From Actinotalea alkalitolerans (GTDB taxonomy: Bacteria; Actinomycetota; Actinomycetes; Actinomycetales; Cellulomonadaceae): a stretch of 64,000 nucleotides of DNA. A model generated the notes under the pieces. It did no database searches. It saw only the letters and a program-made list of their open reading frames with translations, and was not told where the DNA came from. Shown in pieces: positions 6,947 to 15,973 of this stretch. Numbering within the stretch: position 1 is the first letter of the stretch; every line of letters starts with the position of its first letter. Location of the stretch: assembly GCF_023369855.1 (NCBI RefSeq), contig NZ_JAMBPP010000009.1:124001-188000 (forward strand), written 5' to 3'. Position numbers and translations under genes: made by a program.

Positions 6947-7822
6947 ATGAGCGACGCCCTCTCCGCCGCGGCTCCGCTGCACGGTCCTGTCCCGCTGCAC
7001 GGTCCGGTGATGCTTGCCGCCTTCGAGGGCTGGAACGATGCCGGGAGTGCCGCGACCCAGGCCTTGGCTCACCTGCACCTGATGTGGGGGGCCGAGCAGG
7101 TCGACGAGCTCGACCCCGAGGACTACCACGACTTCCAGGTCAACCGCCCGATGGTCGGCACCGACGAGAGCGGGAACCGGTCGATCACCTGGCCGACCAC
7201 CACGGTGGCTGTGGCCAGCGTGCCGGGAAACCCGGTCGTGCTCGTGCACGGGATCGAGCCGTCGATGCGGTGGCGCCGCTACTGCGCCGAGATCCTCGAC
7301 ATCGCCGAGCGGCTCGGCGTGCGGACCCTGATCACGCTCGGAGCCCTGCTGGCCGACGTGCCGCACACCCGTCCGATCCCGGTCACCACGACGGCTGAGG
7401 ACCCCGGGCTCCGGACGGCGCTGGGACTCGAGCCGAGCACCTACGAGGGGCCGACGGGGATCGTCGGGGTGCTCCAGCACGAGGCCTCGTTGCGCGGTAT
7501 CGACGCGCTGTCGGTGTGGAGCGCCGTGCCGCACTACGTGGCGCACCCACCCTCACCCAAGGCGACCCTCGCGATGCTCGTGCGGATCGAGGAGCTGGTC
7601 GGTTCACCGATCCCGGTCGGGGAGCTCCCCGAGGACGCCGAGGCGTGGCAGCACGGTGTCGACGAGCTGGCCTCGGAGGACGGCGAGATCGCCGAGTACG
7701 TCCAGCAGCTCGAGGAGGCCAAGGACACGGCCGAGCTCCCCGAGGCCACCGGCGAGGCGATCGCCCGAGAGTTCGAGCGCTACCTGCGGCGGCGCGACGG
7801 TGGGCCCGGACCGACCCCCTGA
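6947..7822 (+). CDS. PAC2-family (proteasome assembly chaperone-like) protein
   Basis: 291 residues. After a short repeat-like opening (APLHGPVPLHGPVMLAAF) the pattern FEGWNDAGSAATQAL, the HGIEPSMRWRRYCAEIL segment, TLITLGALLADVPHTRP, and the GPTGIVGVLQ ... HYVAHPPSPKATLAML stretch are typical of actinobacterial PAC2 proteins (PF09754). Mycobacterial members are implicated in proteasome-related or ATP-grasp-like roles, but none is visible here. The C-terminal 60 residues are acidic and helical. TAGGCT at 6935-6940 lies six bases before the ATG at 6947; a GTG at 6944 is in frame and adjacent. It converges on mshC. Confidence 0.85.
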   Translation: MSDALSAAAPLHGPVPLHGPVMLAAFEGWNDAGSAATQALAHLHLMWGAEQVDELDPEDYHDFQVNRPMVGTDESGNRSITWPTTTVAVASVPGNPVVLVHGIEPSMRWRRYCAEILDIAERLGVRTLITLGALLADVPHTRPIPVTTTAEDPGLRTALGLEPSTYEGPTGIVGVLQHEASLRGIDALSVWSAVPHYVAHPPSPKATLAMLVRIEELVGSPIPVGELPEDAEAWQHGVDELASEDGEIAEYVQQLEEAKDTAELPEATGEAIAREFERYLRRRDGGPGPTP

Positions 7823-7874
7823 GGAAGCACGGAGCTGGCGCGGGACCGCGGATCACAGGACGGCGGGGCCAGGG

Positions 7875-7913
7875 GGGTCAGTGCCTGATGCCGCGGGTCA
7901 GAGCCTGATGCCG
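7875..7913. repeat. Tandem near-duplicate at the 3' end of mshC
   Basis: GGGTCAGTGCCTGATGCCG (7875-7893) is repeated with one change at 7895-7913. The second copy holds the mshC stop and last codons (G-I-R-L-stop); the first copy just beyond the stop would read G-I-R-H-stop. It looks like a short tandem duplication of the gene end. Confidence 0.7.
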
Positions 7914-9157
7914 AGCAAGGCGTCGATCGCCCGCGACACCACGCCGGGGGCTCCTACGACGTCGCCCCCGAGACTGAGCGAGTCGTCGGCCCAGGTGTCC
8001 ACCGCGCGCACGGCCGCCGGTGCGTCGAGATCGTTCGCCAGCGCCCGGCGGATCGCCACGACCGTGCTCTCCGGGTCCGGTCCCCCGTTGCCCGAGACCG
8101 CGGCGCGCCAGCGCCCGAGCCGGGTCTGGGCCTCGGTCAGGACGGTGTCGTCCCAGTCCCAGTCCTCGCGGTAGTGGTGGGCGAGCACCGCCAGCCGGAT
8201 CGCCATCGGGTCGACGCCCTGCTCGCGCAGGGTCGAGACGATGACGAGGTTGCCCACGGACTTGCTCATCTTGGCCCCGTCGAGGCCGACCATCCCGGTG
8301 TGCATGTGGGCGCGGGCCCCGGAGCCACCCAGGGCCCGAGCGTGGGCGGTGCTCATCTCGTGGTGCGGGAAGCACAGGTCTCGGCCACCGCCCTGCACGT
8401 CGAAGTCGCCCCCGAGGGCCCCCTCGGCGATGATCGTGCACTCGATGTGCCAGCCCGGGCGTCCGGTCCCGAGCGGGCCGCCGTCCCAGGCCGGGTCACC
8501 GGGGCGTTCTCTGCGCCAGAGCGCCGGGTCGAGGGGGTCGCGCTTGCCAGGGCGCTCGGGGTCTCCCCCGCGCTCGGCGAAGAGCGCGACGGTCTGGTCG
8601 TGGTCGAGGCCCGCGACCGAGCCGAAGTGCGGGTCGACCGACACGTCCGCGTACACGTCACCCAGGTCGGGGCGGTCACCACCCGCACCCTCCTCGAGCT
8701 CGACCCGGTATGCGAGACCTCGGTCGAGCAGCCGGGCGACCGCCTCGGCCACCCGCGGGATCGTCTCGACCGCCCCGAGGTACACGTGAGGTGGCAGCAC
8801 CCCCAGTGCGGTCATGTCCTCGGCGAAGAGGGCGGTCTGGTCGGTCGCGAGACGCTCCCAGCTCACGCCCGTCGCCGTGGCCCGCTCCAGGAGCGGGTCG
8901 TCCACATCGGTGACGTTCGAGACGAACGTCACGTCCTGGCCGGCATCCAGCCAGGCACGGTGCAGCAGGTCGAAGGCGATGTACGTCGCCGCGTGACCCA
9001 GGTGCGTCGCGTCGTAGGGGGTGATCCCGCACACGTAGAGGGAGGAATGGGGTCCCCTCGAGGCGTCGACCAGCTCGCCGGTCGTGCTGTCGAGCACCCG
9101 CACCTGACCACCACGGCCGGGGATCGACGGGATCTGAGGGGCGGGCCAGGTCTGCAC
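7898..9157 (-). CDS. mshC: Cysteine:1-D-myo-inosityl 2-amino-2-deoxy-glucopyranoside ligase (mycothiol)
   Basis: MshC joins cysteine to glucosaminyl-inositol using ATP, the penultimate step of mycothiol synthesis in the cytoplasm. The 419-residue protein is a class-I aminoacyl-tRNA-synthetase relative: CGITPYD with zinc-ligand C43, the HLGH nucleotide motif (52-55), WHIEC (C240), FPHHEMS (263-269) and the KMSKS loop (296-300). Length matches the family. The start is GTG at 9157, with TAGGCT six bases upstream and no Shine-Dalgarno, so leaderless. The uppP gene lies just upstream on the same strand, a common actinobacterial neighbour. CysS would be very similar, but the lead-in and neighbourhood favour MshC. 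Confidence 0.9.
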   Translation of the reverse strand: MQTWPAPQIPSIPGRGGQVRVLDSTTGELVDASRGPHSSLYVCGITPYDATHLGHAATYIAFDLLHRAWLDAGQDVTFVSNVTDVDDPLLERATATGVSWERLATDQTALFAEDMTALGVLPPHVYLGAVETIPRVAEAVARLLDRGLAYRVELEEGAGGDRPDLGDVYADVSVDPHFGSVAGLDHDQTVALFAERGGDPERPGKRDPLDPALWRRERPGDPAWDGGPLGTGRPGWHIECTIIAEGALGGDFDVQGGGRDLCFPHHEMSTAHARALGGSGARAHMHTGMVGLDGAKMSKSVGNLVIVSTLREQGVDPMAIRLAVLAHHYREDWDWDDTVLTEAQTRLGRWRAAVSGNGGPDPESTVVAIRRALANDLDAPAAVRAVDTWADDSLSLGGDVVGAPGVVSRAIDALLGIRL

Positions 9158-9212
9158 GAGCGCAGCCTAACCGGACTCGGGCGACAGGCAGGTCGGCCGC
9201 CCGCGCCACGGG

Positions 9213-10088
9213 TCAGCCGACGGTCCCGCCCAACGGCTCGAGCACGCCGACGCCCAGCAGCACCACGATCACCCCCGCGAGGACGATCCGGTAGACCACG
9301 AACGGCAGGTAGCTGCGCGTGGTGACGATCCGTAGGAACCCGATGATGACGACGTACCCCATCGCGAACGCCACCACGGTCGCCACGAAGGTCGCCAGCA
9401 CGGTCGGGGTGCCCGCGACCCCGAACCCGCCCAGGTTCTTGGCCAGCTGGTAGAACCCCGACCCGTAGACCGCGGGCAGGGCCAGCAGGAACGAGTACCG
9501 CGCCGCGGCCTCCCGCGTGTAGCCCATGAGCAGCCCGATGGTGATCGTCCCACCCGACCGCGAGACACCGGGGACCAGGGCCATGGCCTGGCCCAGTCCG
9601 AACAGCACCGCGTGCCGGGCGGTGATCTGGTCCAGGGTGCGCTGCTTGGCCCCACGGCGGTCGGCGAAGCCCAGCAGCAGGCCGAACAGCGCCAGGGTCA
9701 GGGCGATCAGGTAGAGGTTGCGGAACCGGCCCTCGATCGACTCCTGGAAGAGCAGGCCCAGGACGACGATCGGCACCGAGCCCAGGGCGATCCACCACGC
9801 CATCCGGGCATCGGGGTCCCCGACACCCATACGGTCACGCAACGCCGGGCCGGCGTCACCGCGCAGCGCCCGCCACCAGGCCACGCAGATCCGCACGATG
9901 TCGCGCCGGAAGTAGATCAGGACGGCGGTCTCGGTCCCGATCTGCGTGATCGCGGTGAAGGCCGCCCCCGGATCGGCACGGGACGGCAGGAGCTCGCCGA
10001 CGATCCGTAGGTGAGCGCTCGAGGAGATCGGCAGGAACTCGGTGAAACCCTGGACCAGACCGAGCACGACTGCTTCCCACCACGTCAT
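9213..10088 (-). CDS. uppP: Undecaprenyl-diphosphate phosphatase
   Basis: UppP (BacA) removes a phosphate from undecaprenyl diphosphate at the membrane, recycling the lipid carrier of peptidoglycan synthesis; extra copies give bacitracin tolerance. The 291 residues contain the family signatures [20 protein letters not shown] followed by SSAH near the N-terminus (the E of the (E/Q)XXXE-type motif and the S-S-A-H box) and [10 protein letters not shown] in the middle, plus eight or so hydrophobic segments. The ATG at 10088 was chosen over longer frames because it gives the canonical N-terminus and has TAGCCT eight bases upstream. It is divergent from an aldo/keto reductase gene 43 bp away. Confidence 0.93.
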   Translation of the reverse strand: MTWWEAVVLGLVQGFTEFLPISSSAHLRIVGELLPSRADPGAAFTAITQIGTETAVLIYFRRDIVRICVAWWRALRGDAGPALRDRMGVGDPDARMAWWIALGSVPIVVLGLLFQESIEGRFRNLYLIALTLALFGLLLGFADRRGAKQRTLDQITARHAVLFGLGQAMALVPGVSRSGGTITIGLLMGYTREAAARYSFLLALPAVYGSGFYQLAKNLGGFGVAGTPTVLATFVATVVAFAMGYVVIIGFLRIVTTRSYLPFVVYRIVLAGVIVVLLGVGVLEPLGGTVG

Positions 10089-10131
10089 GGCGAGCAAGGC
10101 TAGCCGCCCGCGACCGGTAGCCTGCACAGCC
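10089..10131. promoter_or_regulatory. Divergent leaderless promoters for uppP and the aldo/keto reductase
   Basis: This 43-bp gap carries two TAGCCT hexamers facing outwards: 10097-10102 on the minus strand and 10118-10123 on the plus strand, each exactly eight bases from its start codon. The two promoters must overlap, so their activities may be linked. Confidence 0.6.
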
Positions 10132-11094
10132 ATGGAGGAGCGACTGCTCGGCAGGACGGGCCTACGGGTCTCAGCCCTGGCACTGGGCACGATGACCTGG
10201 AGCCGGGACACCGACGAGCACGAGGCCGCCGAGCAGCTGCGGGACTTCGTCGACGCCGGCGGCACCCTGCTGGACACCGCGGCCTCCTACGCCGACGGCG
10301 AGGCCGAGGTGCTGATCGGCGGGCTGCTCCGCTCGACCGTGCACCGCGACGACGTGCTGCTGTGCACCAAGGCGGGGGTGCGGCAGACCGCCAGCGGTGG
10401 CGTCGTGGACGCCTCGCGAGGGGCTCTGCTGAACTCGCTGGACGCCTCGCTGCGCCGCCTGGGCACCGACCACGTGGACCTCTGGCTGGTCCAGGCCCCC
10501 GACCAGCGCACCCCGCTCGAGGAGACCGTCGGGGCGATGCGGCACGCGCTGGACAGCGGCCGGGCACGGTACGTCGGGCTCTCCAACCACCCCGGCTGGC
10601 AGACCGCCCGCGCGGCGGGCCTCCTGGAGCCCGCGAACCGTCTCGCAGCGGTCGAGGTCGAGTACTCGCTGCTGCAACGCGGTGTCGAGCGTGAGGTCGT
10701 GCCGGCCTGCGCCGATCTCGGCACAGGGCTGCTCGCGTGGTCGCCGCTGGGGCGCGGCGTGCTGACCGGCAAGTACCGCCGCTCGGTCCCGGCCGACTCG
10801 CGTGCTGCGTCGGCCCACCTGGCGGGGTTCGTCGAGCCGTACCTGGGCCCCGACGCCGCTCCGGTGGTCGAGGCCCTTGCGACCGCCGCCGAGGGCCTGG
10901 GACGTGCGCCGCTCGAGGTGGCCCTGGCATGGGTGCTCGGCCGTCCGCAGGTCAGCGCGGCCGTGGTCGGTGCACGCACCGCGGTCCAGCTGCGCGGCGC
11001 CCTGGGGGCACTGGACCTGAGGATCCCGCCGACCCTGGGTGCGGCCCTGGACGAGGTGAGCGCCCCGGCGACGGGGTACCCCGAGCGACGCTGA
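10132..11094 (+). CDS. Aldo/keto reductase family protein with altered catalytic histidine
   Basis: 320 residues, cytoplasmic NADPH-dependent reductase fold. The TIM-barrel opening [17 protein letters not shown], the DTAASYADG segment (catalytic Asp/Tyr), the TK lysine in LLCTKAG and the YVGLSNH cofactor-side motif are all present. The position normally holding the catalytic histidine (D-L-Y-x-x-H-x-x-D) reads DLWLVQAPD, with Gln in place of His. Substrate unknown; related proteins act on shaker-channel-beta-like or sugar aldehyde substrates. Start ATG at 10132 with TAGCCT eight bases upstream. A hairpin follows three bases after the stop. Confidence 0.85.
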   Translation: MEERLLGRTGLRVSALALGTMTWSRDTDEHEAAEQLRDFVDAGGTLLDTAASYADGEAEVLIGGLLRSTVHRDDVLLCTKAGVRQTASGGVVDASRGALLNSLDASLRRLGTDHVDLWLVQAPDQRTPLEETVGAMRHALDSGRARYVGLSNHPGWQTARAAGLLEPANRLAAVEVEYSLLQRGVEREVVPACADLGTGLLAWSPLGRGVLTGKYRRSVPADSRAASAHLAGFVEPYLGPDAAPVVEALATAAEGLGRAPLEVALAWVLGRPQVSAAVVGARTAVQLRGALGALDLRIPPTLGAALDEVSAPATGYPERR

Positions 11095-11096
11095 GC

Positions 11097-11112
11097 CCCT
11101 CGGCCGCGAGGG
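11097..11112 (+). terminator. Short hairpin after the aldo/keto reductase
   Basis: CCCTCG (11097-11102) pairs with CGAGGG (11107-11112) across a GCCG loop, directly after the stop. Short stem, no T tract. Confidence 0.4.
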
Positions 11113-11172
11113 TACCGGTGTGACTGGCTGCCCGGTCGTCCCGGCCGCCGGGGACGTCCCTCGGGGCCGCGC

Positions 11173-11472
11173 TCAGTCGTCCGCGTCGAGCTCCGCGCCG
11201 TCGAGCAGGTCGTCCTCCATGTCCTCGAGGTCGTCCTCGTCGACGTCATCGTCCTCGTCGTCGTCGGTGTCGTCGTCGGCGAGGTAGAACGGGAGCGTCT
11301 CGCCGTGCACACGCACCAGCGCGTCGTCGTACACCTCGAAGGCGTCGGCCAGGACGTCGTACGCGTCGTCCACCGCCGGGTCGTCGTCATCCCGCCGTGT
11401 CGCGACAGCGTGGAAGTGGGCCTCGAGAGAGGCGACGAGACGGTCCAACGCGGCACGCGGATCAACGGTCAT
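11173..11472 (-). CDS. Small protein with extreme acidic C-terminal tail
   Basis: 99 residues starting MTVDPRAALDRLVASLEAHF. The first 65 residues look helical and structured (LVASLEAHFHAV ... AYDVLADAFEVYDDALVRV). The last 32 residues are almost all Asp and Glu, encoded by a low-complexity GAC/GAG run. No catalytic motif. Start chosen at the ATG with TACCGT-type hexamer (TACGGT, 11479-11484) six bases upstream; the longer frame has none. Acidic tails often mimic nucleic acid or bind basic proteins; that is only a possibility. It is divergent from the DUF5703 gene. Confidence 0.7.
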   Translation of the reverse strand: MTVDPRAALDRLVASLEAHFHAVATRRDDDDPAVDDAYDVLADAFEVYDDALVRVHGETLPFYLADDDTDDDEDDDVDEDDLEDMEDDLLDGAELDADD

Positions 11473-11546
11473 GCGATGACCGTAGCGCCGCACCGTGCAC
11501 AATGGCACACGAATCCAGACCACCCGAGCGACCACCGAGGAGCCGG

Positions 11547-11783
11547 ATGCCCAGTTCACCCGCCCGACGGACCGACCTGGACGGCTGGCGGTCGCAGGGC
11601 GCGGCCTACGAGTACCGGGTACTGACCATCGACAGGTCCACCAGCCGCAACGACGCCCGCCGGCTGCTCACCGACGAGGCCGAGTACGGCCGGTGGGAGC
11701 TCGCTCGTACGCGTCTCTACGCGGGCGGCGAGCGCAAGGTCTGGCTGCGACGCAAGATCATCCGGGTGCGCAGCACCCTCTGA
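11547..11783 (+). CDS. DUF5703-type small actinobacterial protein
   Basis: 78 residues. The block EYRVLTIDRSTSRNDARRLL followed by TDEAEYGRWELARTRLYAGG and RKVWLRRKIIRV is the conserved core of DUF5703, which is confined to Actinomycetota and uncharacterised. The strongly basic C-terminus (RRKIIRVRSTL) suggests an RNA or anionic partner but nothing more can be read. The ATG at 11547 has GAGGAG four bases upstream. Its divergent neighbour encodes a strongly acidic protein, and the next gene downstream is on the opposite strand. Confidence 0.75.
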   Translation: MPSSPARRTDLDGWRSQGAAYEYRVLTIDRSTSRNDARRLLTDEAEYGRWELARTRLYAGGERKVWLRRKIIRVRSTL

Positions 11784-11811
11784 GCGCCTCCGCCCAGCGG
11801 CTCCTGAGCCG

Positions 11812-13161
11812 TCAGCAGGTGGCGAGCAACCGGTCCAGCACCCGCACGCCGAAGCGCAGCGACTCGACCGGTACACGCTCGTCCACACCGTGGAACATCG
11901 CCGAGAAGTCCAGCGTCGGCGGCAGCTTCAAGGGTGCGAAGCCGTATCCGACGATGCCCAGTCGAGAGAGCGACTTGTTGTCCGTCCCCCCTGAGAGGGT
12001 GTACGGCAGCACGCTCGCCCCGGGGTCCTCACGGTGCAGGGCGGCCACCATCGCGTCGACCAGGTCCCCGCTGAAGGGCACCTCCAGGGCGACGTCGCGG
12101 TGGATGTCCTCGATCCTGACGTGCTCTCCCGCGAGCGACTCCAGGGTGGCGCGGGCGCTCTCCTCGTGGCCGGGCAGGAAGCGCGTGTCGATGACGGCCT
12201 CGGCCGAGCCCGGGATGACGTTGGCCTTGTAGCCCGCGCTCAGCTGCGTCGGGTTGGCCGTGTTGCGCACGGTGGCACCCACGAAGCGCGCGGCCGGCCC
12301 CAGGGCGTCCACGAGCCGTGCGACGGCGTCCTCGTCCTCGGGGTCGAAGGGCAGGCCGGTGAGGTCCGCGACGCCCGAGAGCAGGGCGTGCACGGTCGGG
12401 GTGAGCTGGAGCGGCCACGGGTGCGCACCGATCCGGGCGACCGCTGCGGCCAGGTGGGTCACGGCGTTCTCGGTGTTGACCTGCGACCCGTGGCCGGCAC
12501 GACCCCCTGCCACGAGCCGGAGCCAGCCGATGCCCTTCTCGGCGGTCTGCAGCAGGTAGGCACGGTGCCCGCCCACGTCGACCGAGAACCCTCCCACCTC
12601 GCTGATCGCCTCGGTCGCCCCCTCGAAGAGCTCCGGCCGGTGGTCGACGGCGTAGCGTGCGCCGAACCGACCGCCAGCCTCCTCGTCGGCGAAGAACGCC
12701 ACGACCAGGTCACGGGAGGGTGAGCGACCCTCGCGGACCATCTGCCGCACGACGGCCAGGATCATCGCGTCCATGTCTTTCATGTCCACCGCGCCGCGGC
12801 CCCACAGCAGGCCGTCGATCTCCTCGCCACCGAAGGGGTCCACCGACCAGTCGTCGGCCGCAGCCGGCACCACGTCGGTGTGCCCGTGCAGCACCAGGGC
12901 CGGGCGCGTGGGGTCGGAGCCCGGCAGCCGCACCACGACGTTGGCCCGCCCCGGCGCCGACTCGAAGAGCTCGGGGTCCAGCCCGACCTCGGTCAGCGAG
13001 GTCATCACGTACTCGGCGGCGGCGCGTTCACCCGGGCCGCTGCCGTCGCCGTAGTTCGACGTGTCGATGCGCAGCAGGTCCTGGCAGATCGAGGCCACCT
13101 CGTCCTGCGCCGTGGCGTGGTCGGCGGCGGACGGACGAGAGGCTCCTGAGGTGAAGGACAT
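11812..13161 (-). CDS. M20/M25/M40-family zinc peptidase
   Basis: 449 residues, a cytoplasmic two-zinc peptidase or amidohydrolase of the M20 family (DapE/ArgE/carboxypeptidase group). Metal and catalytic motifs are visible: VLHGHTDVVP (about 90-99), GRGAVDMKDMDA (second metal Asp), and DEEAGGRFG with the catalytic Glu pair. The dimerisation domain lies in the middle and a late SGGTDNKSL with H near the C-terminus completes the site. The start at 13161 has TACGGT-type hexamer (TACCGT on the coding strand, 13169-13174) seven bases upstream. Specific substrate cannot be assigned; general peptidase of the CNDP/acetylornithine-deacetylase type is most likely. Confidence 0.88.
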   Translation of the reverse strand: MSFTSGASRPSAADHATAQDEVASICQDLLRIDTSNYGDGSGPGERAAAEYVMTSLTEVGLDPELFESAPGRANVVVRLPGSDPTRPALVLHGHTDVVPAAADDWSVDPFGGEEIDGLLWGRGAVDMKDMDAMILAVVRQMVREGRSPSRDLVVAFFADEEAGGRFGARYAVDHRPELFEGATEAISEVGGFSVDVGGHRAYLLQTAEKGIGWLRLVAGGRAGHGSQVNTENAVTHLAAAVARIGAHPWPLQLTPTVHALLSGVADLTGLPFDPEDEDAVARLVDALGPAARFVGATVRNTANPTQLSAGYKANVIPGSAEAVIDTRFLPGHEESARATLESLAGEHVRIEDIHRDVALEVPFSGDLVDAMVAALHREDPGASVLPYTLSGGTDNKSLSRLGIVGYGFAPLKLPPTLDFSAMFHGVDERVPVESLRFGVRVLDRLLATC

Positions 13162-13221
13162 GTCGGCCACGGTACCTGCCGACTCCGGCGGTCCCGGCAC
13201 CGCGGTCCCGGCGCCCTCGGC

Positions 13222-15312
13222 TCAGCCCGCCAGACCCCGCCGGGCCAGCAGCGGCGCGATGACGGGGTCCCTGCCGCGCAGGTCGCGGAACGCCTCCATC
13301 ACGTCGACCGAACCACCACGGGCCAGCAGCCTCTCGCGGAAGGCGGCACCGTTCTCGCCGCGGAGCCCGCCGTTCTCGGCGAACCACTCCACCGTGTCCG
13401 CGTCGAGCACCTCGGACCAGATGTAGGAGTAGTACGCCGCCGAGTAGCCACCCCCGAAGGCGTGGTTGAAGTACGTCGTGCGGTACCGCGGCAGGACCGC
13501 AGGGACGTCGACCCCGGCAGCGGCCAGGGCACGACGCTCGAAAGCCTCGACCTCGCTGACGTCGGTCGGGACCTGGTCGGGGTCGAGCTGGTGCCAGGCC
13601 TGGTCGAGCAGCGCTGCGGCGAGGTACTCGGTGGTCGAGAAGCCCTCGTTGTACTGGCGAGAGGCGATCATGGTGCGCACCCACTCCACGGGCATCGGCT
13701 CACCGGTGACGTGGTGCACCGCGAACCGCGCGAGGACGCCCGGGTCCCAGGCCCACATCTCGTTCACCTGGGACGGGTACTCCACGAAGTCGCGCGGCAC
13801 CTCGGTCCCCGACTGCGAGGCCAGCCGGACGTCGGAGAACAAGCCGTGCAGGGCATGGCCGAACTCGTGGAACAGCGTGATGACCTCGTCCCAGCTCAGC
13901 AGGGCGGGCTCGCCGGCCGGTGGCTTGGGGATGTTCAGGTTGTTGACGACCACCGGCCGCTCGGCCAGCAGGTGGTTCTGGTCGACCAGGTTGTTCATCC
14001 AGGCCCCACCGCGCTTGGACTCGCGCGTGAACCAGTCGGCCAGGAACAGCCCGACCTCACCACCGTCGGCGTCGTGCACCTCGTAGACGCGGACGTCAGG
14101 GTGGTAACCCACCAGGTCGGGTCGGTGGGTGAACCTCACGCCGTACAGACGGGTCGCGGCGTCGAAGACCCCGTCCTGCACCACCCGCTCGAGCTCGAGG
14201 TAGGGGCGCAGCAGGGTGTCGTCGAGCGCGTAGCGCTCCTGGCGCACCCGCTCGGCGTAGAAGGACCAGTCCCAGGGCTCGAGCGTCGCGCCCGGCAGGT
14301 CGGCCTGCAGCGCCTGCTCGAGGTCGGCCGCCTCGCGGCGCGCGTTCGCCGCGGCGGCCGGTGCCAGGCGTCCCAGCATCTCGTCGACGGCTGCCGTGGT
14401 CTTGGCCGTCGAGTCGGCTGCCACGAAGGCCGCATGGTGATCGAACCCGAGCAGCCGAGCGCGGCGTGCCCGCAGACGCGCGAGCTCCAGGAGGGTCGCA
14501 CGGGTGTCGTGCTCACCGCCGTGCCCGCCGCGGGTGACCGACGCCTCGTGCACCCGGCGGCGCAGGTCCCGGTCGCGCAACGACGCCAGCACAGGCTGCT
14601 GGCTGAACAGCATCAGCTCGATCAGGTACCCCGCCGCGTGGCCACGGTCGGCAGCAGCCTGGCGGGCAGCGGCGATCGCGTCCGCCGGGAGCCCGTCGAG
14701 CTCGGCCACGTCCTGGACCAGGACCGCTGCGGCGTTCGTGTCGGCCAGCAGGAGCCGGCCGAAGGTGGACTCGAGCGTCGTGATCCGGGCGTTGATCTCG
14801 CGCAGCTCGGCCTGCACCTCCTCGCCGGTCGCGACACCTGCGCGGACGAAGTCCTGGCGCAGGGTGTGCAGCAACCAGGCGGTGTCACCCGCGAGCTCGA
14901 CCAGGCCGCTCGACACCGCGGCGTGGAGCGCCTCGAGCCGGTCGTAGAGGCGACGGTCGAGGTAGATCGCGTCGTGGTGCGCCGAGAGGAGCGGGGCGAC
15001 CTTCTCCTCGAGCTCGTCGAGGAAGGCCGTGCTGTCCGAGCTGGTGCGGTTGTAGAACACCATCGACACCCGGTGCAGCAGCCGTCCGGAACGTTCCAGG
15101 GCGAGCAGTGTGTTGTCCTCGCCGGGCGGGTTCGGGTCGGTCGCGATCGCCTCGACCTCGGCCCGTTCCTGAGCCATGCCCACCTCGAAGGCCGGCAGGT
15201 AGTGCTCGTCGCGGATCGCAGCGAAGTCCGGCAGCCCGTAGGGCAGTGCCGAGGGAGCGGCGAACGGGTTGTCGCGGTCCAGTGCGGGCATGTCGAGGGA
15301 GCGGGTCGTCAT
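13222..15312 (-). CDS. M3-family zinc peptidase (peptidyl-dipeptidase Dcp-like)
   Basis: 696 residues, a cytoplasmic oligopeptide-degrading metallopeptidase. The catalytic HEFGHALHG motif lies near residue 480, with the third zinc ligand Glu in the [12 protein letters not shown] segment downstream and the substrate-closing loop [19 protein letters not shown] near residues 610-630. Length and the [21 protein letters not shown]-terminal helical domain match Dcp/oligopeptidase A. It starts with ATG overlapping the stop of the upstream acetyltransferase gene by four bases (ATGA), so the two are cotranscribed. With the M20 peptidase just downstream it suggests a peptide-catabolism group. Confidence 0.92.
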   Translation of the reverse strand: MTTRSLDMPALDRDNPFAAPSALPYGLPDFAAIRDEHYLPAFEVGMAQERAEVEAIATDPNPPGEDNTLLALERSGRLLHRVSMVFYNRTSSDSTAFLDELEEKVAPLLSAHHDAIYLDRRLYDRLEALHAAVSSGLVELAGDTAWLLHTLRQDFVRAGVATGEEVQAELREINARITTLESTFGRLLLADTNAAAVLVQDVAELDGLPADAIAAARQAAADRGHAAGYLIELMLFSQQPVLASLRDRDLRRRVHEASVTRGGHGGEHDTRATLLELARLRARRARLLGFDHHAAFVAADSTAKTTAAVDEMLGRLAPAAAANARREAADLEQALQADLPGATLEPWDWSFYAERVRQERYALDDTLLRPYLELERVVQDGVFDAATRLYGVRFTHRPDLVGYHPDVRVYEVHDADGGEVGLFLADWFTRESKRGGAWMNNLVDQNHLLAERPVVVNNLNIPKPPAGEPALLSWDEVITLFHEFGHALHGLFSDVRLASQSGTEVPRDFVEYPSQVNEMWAWDPGVLARFAVHHVTGEPMPVEWVRTMIASRQYNEGFSTTEYLAAALLDQAWHQLDPDQVPTDVSEVEAFERRALAAAGVDVPAVLPRYRTTYFNHAFGGGYSAAYYSYIWSEVLDADTVEWFAENGGLRGENGAAFRERLLARGGSVDVMEAFRDLRGRDPVIAPLLARRGLAG

Positions 15313-15911
15313 GTCGCCATCCTCTCAGCCGTGGGCGCAGGCCACGGCTCGGCCGGCTCGCGCGGGTCGTCCCGGAGCAGGGTCGCCAGCCACGAGTCCC
15401 GACGGACCCCACGCTGCACCCCGTGGAGCCGGACCGTGCCCTCGACCCGGAAGCCGGCGCTCCAGGCGACTCGGCGCGAGGGCCAGTTGCCCACGAAGGC
15501 CGACCACGTGACACGGACGAGGTCCAGGCCGTGCGGGTCGAAGGCGTGGTCCAGGACCAGGTCCTGAGCCCGCCTCACCACTCCCCTGCCGCGCGCCCAC
15601 GGGGCGGTCCAGAAGCCGATCTCCGCCGACCCGTCGGCCACCCCGTGCAGCCCGACCATGCCCAGCAACCGGGACGCGCGTCCCGTGGTGGGCGCCAACC
15701 GGACCACCCACGTCAGGTCGGTGCCCTGCTCCCAGCCGGGCCGGACCACATGCTGCAGGAAGTCCTCGGCATCGGCACGGGTGTAGGGGCTCGGCACCGT
15801 GACCCAGGCGGCGATCTGCGGGTCCTGGCAGGCGAGGGTGATGTCGTCCAGGTCCGGTGCGGTCGGGGCGGAGAGCAGCACGGTCTCGTCGGTCAGCACC
15901 ACGGGGTCCAT
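15309..15911 (-). CDS. GNAT-family N-acetyltransferase (RimJ/RimL-like)
   Basis: 200 residues. The fold is the ribosomal-protein-acetyltransferase type of GNAT: an N-terminal [17 protein letters not shown], the strand [20 protein letters not shown], the acetyl-CoA loop [20 protein letters not shown] and the [20 protein letters not shown] helix with the conserved N-x-x-S. Probable role is acetylation of a protein N-terminus or small amine; the target is unknown. The start at 15911 has TACGGT (15918-15923) six bases upstream, so leaderless. The stop overlaps the M3 peptidase start. Confidence 0.85.
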   Translation of the reverse strand: MDPVVLTDETVLLSAPTAPDLDDITLACQDPQIAAWVTVPSPYTRADAEDFLQHVVRPGWEQGTDLTWVVRLAPTTGRASRLLGMVGLHGVADGSAEIGFWTAPWARGRGVVRRAQDLVLDHAFDPHGLDLVRVTWSAFVGNWPSRRVAWSAGFRVEGTVRLHGVQRGVRRDSWLATLLRDDPREPAEPWPAPTAERMAT

Positions 15912-15973
15912 CGCGACACCGTAGGTCCCCCGTCCGCCGAGGTGCAGCCGATTTCCGACCTCGGGCCGCGATC

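Noticed and set aside
6632-7546. Upstream extension of the 6194-6631 membrane protein frame
   Set aside because: It runs antisense through the PAC2 gene, has low-complexity composition and lacks a ribosome binding site.
11213-11285. Simple-sequence repeat or CRISPR-like locus
   Set aside because: It is the Asp/Glu codon run of the acidic tail of a coding gene.
13462-15567. 700-codon plus-strand frame opposite the M3 peptidase
   Set aside because: Antisense shadow; the HEFGH-containing minus frame is certain.
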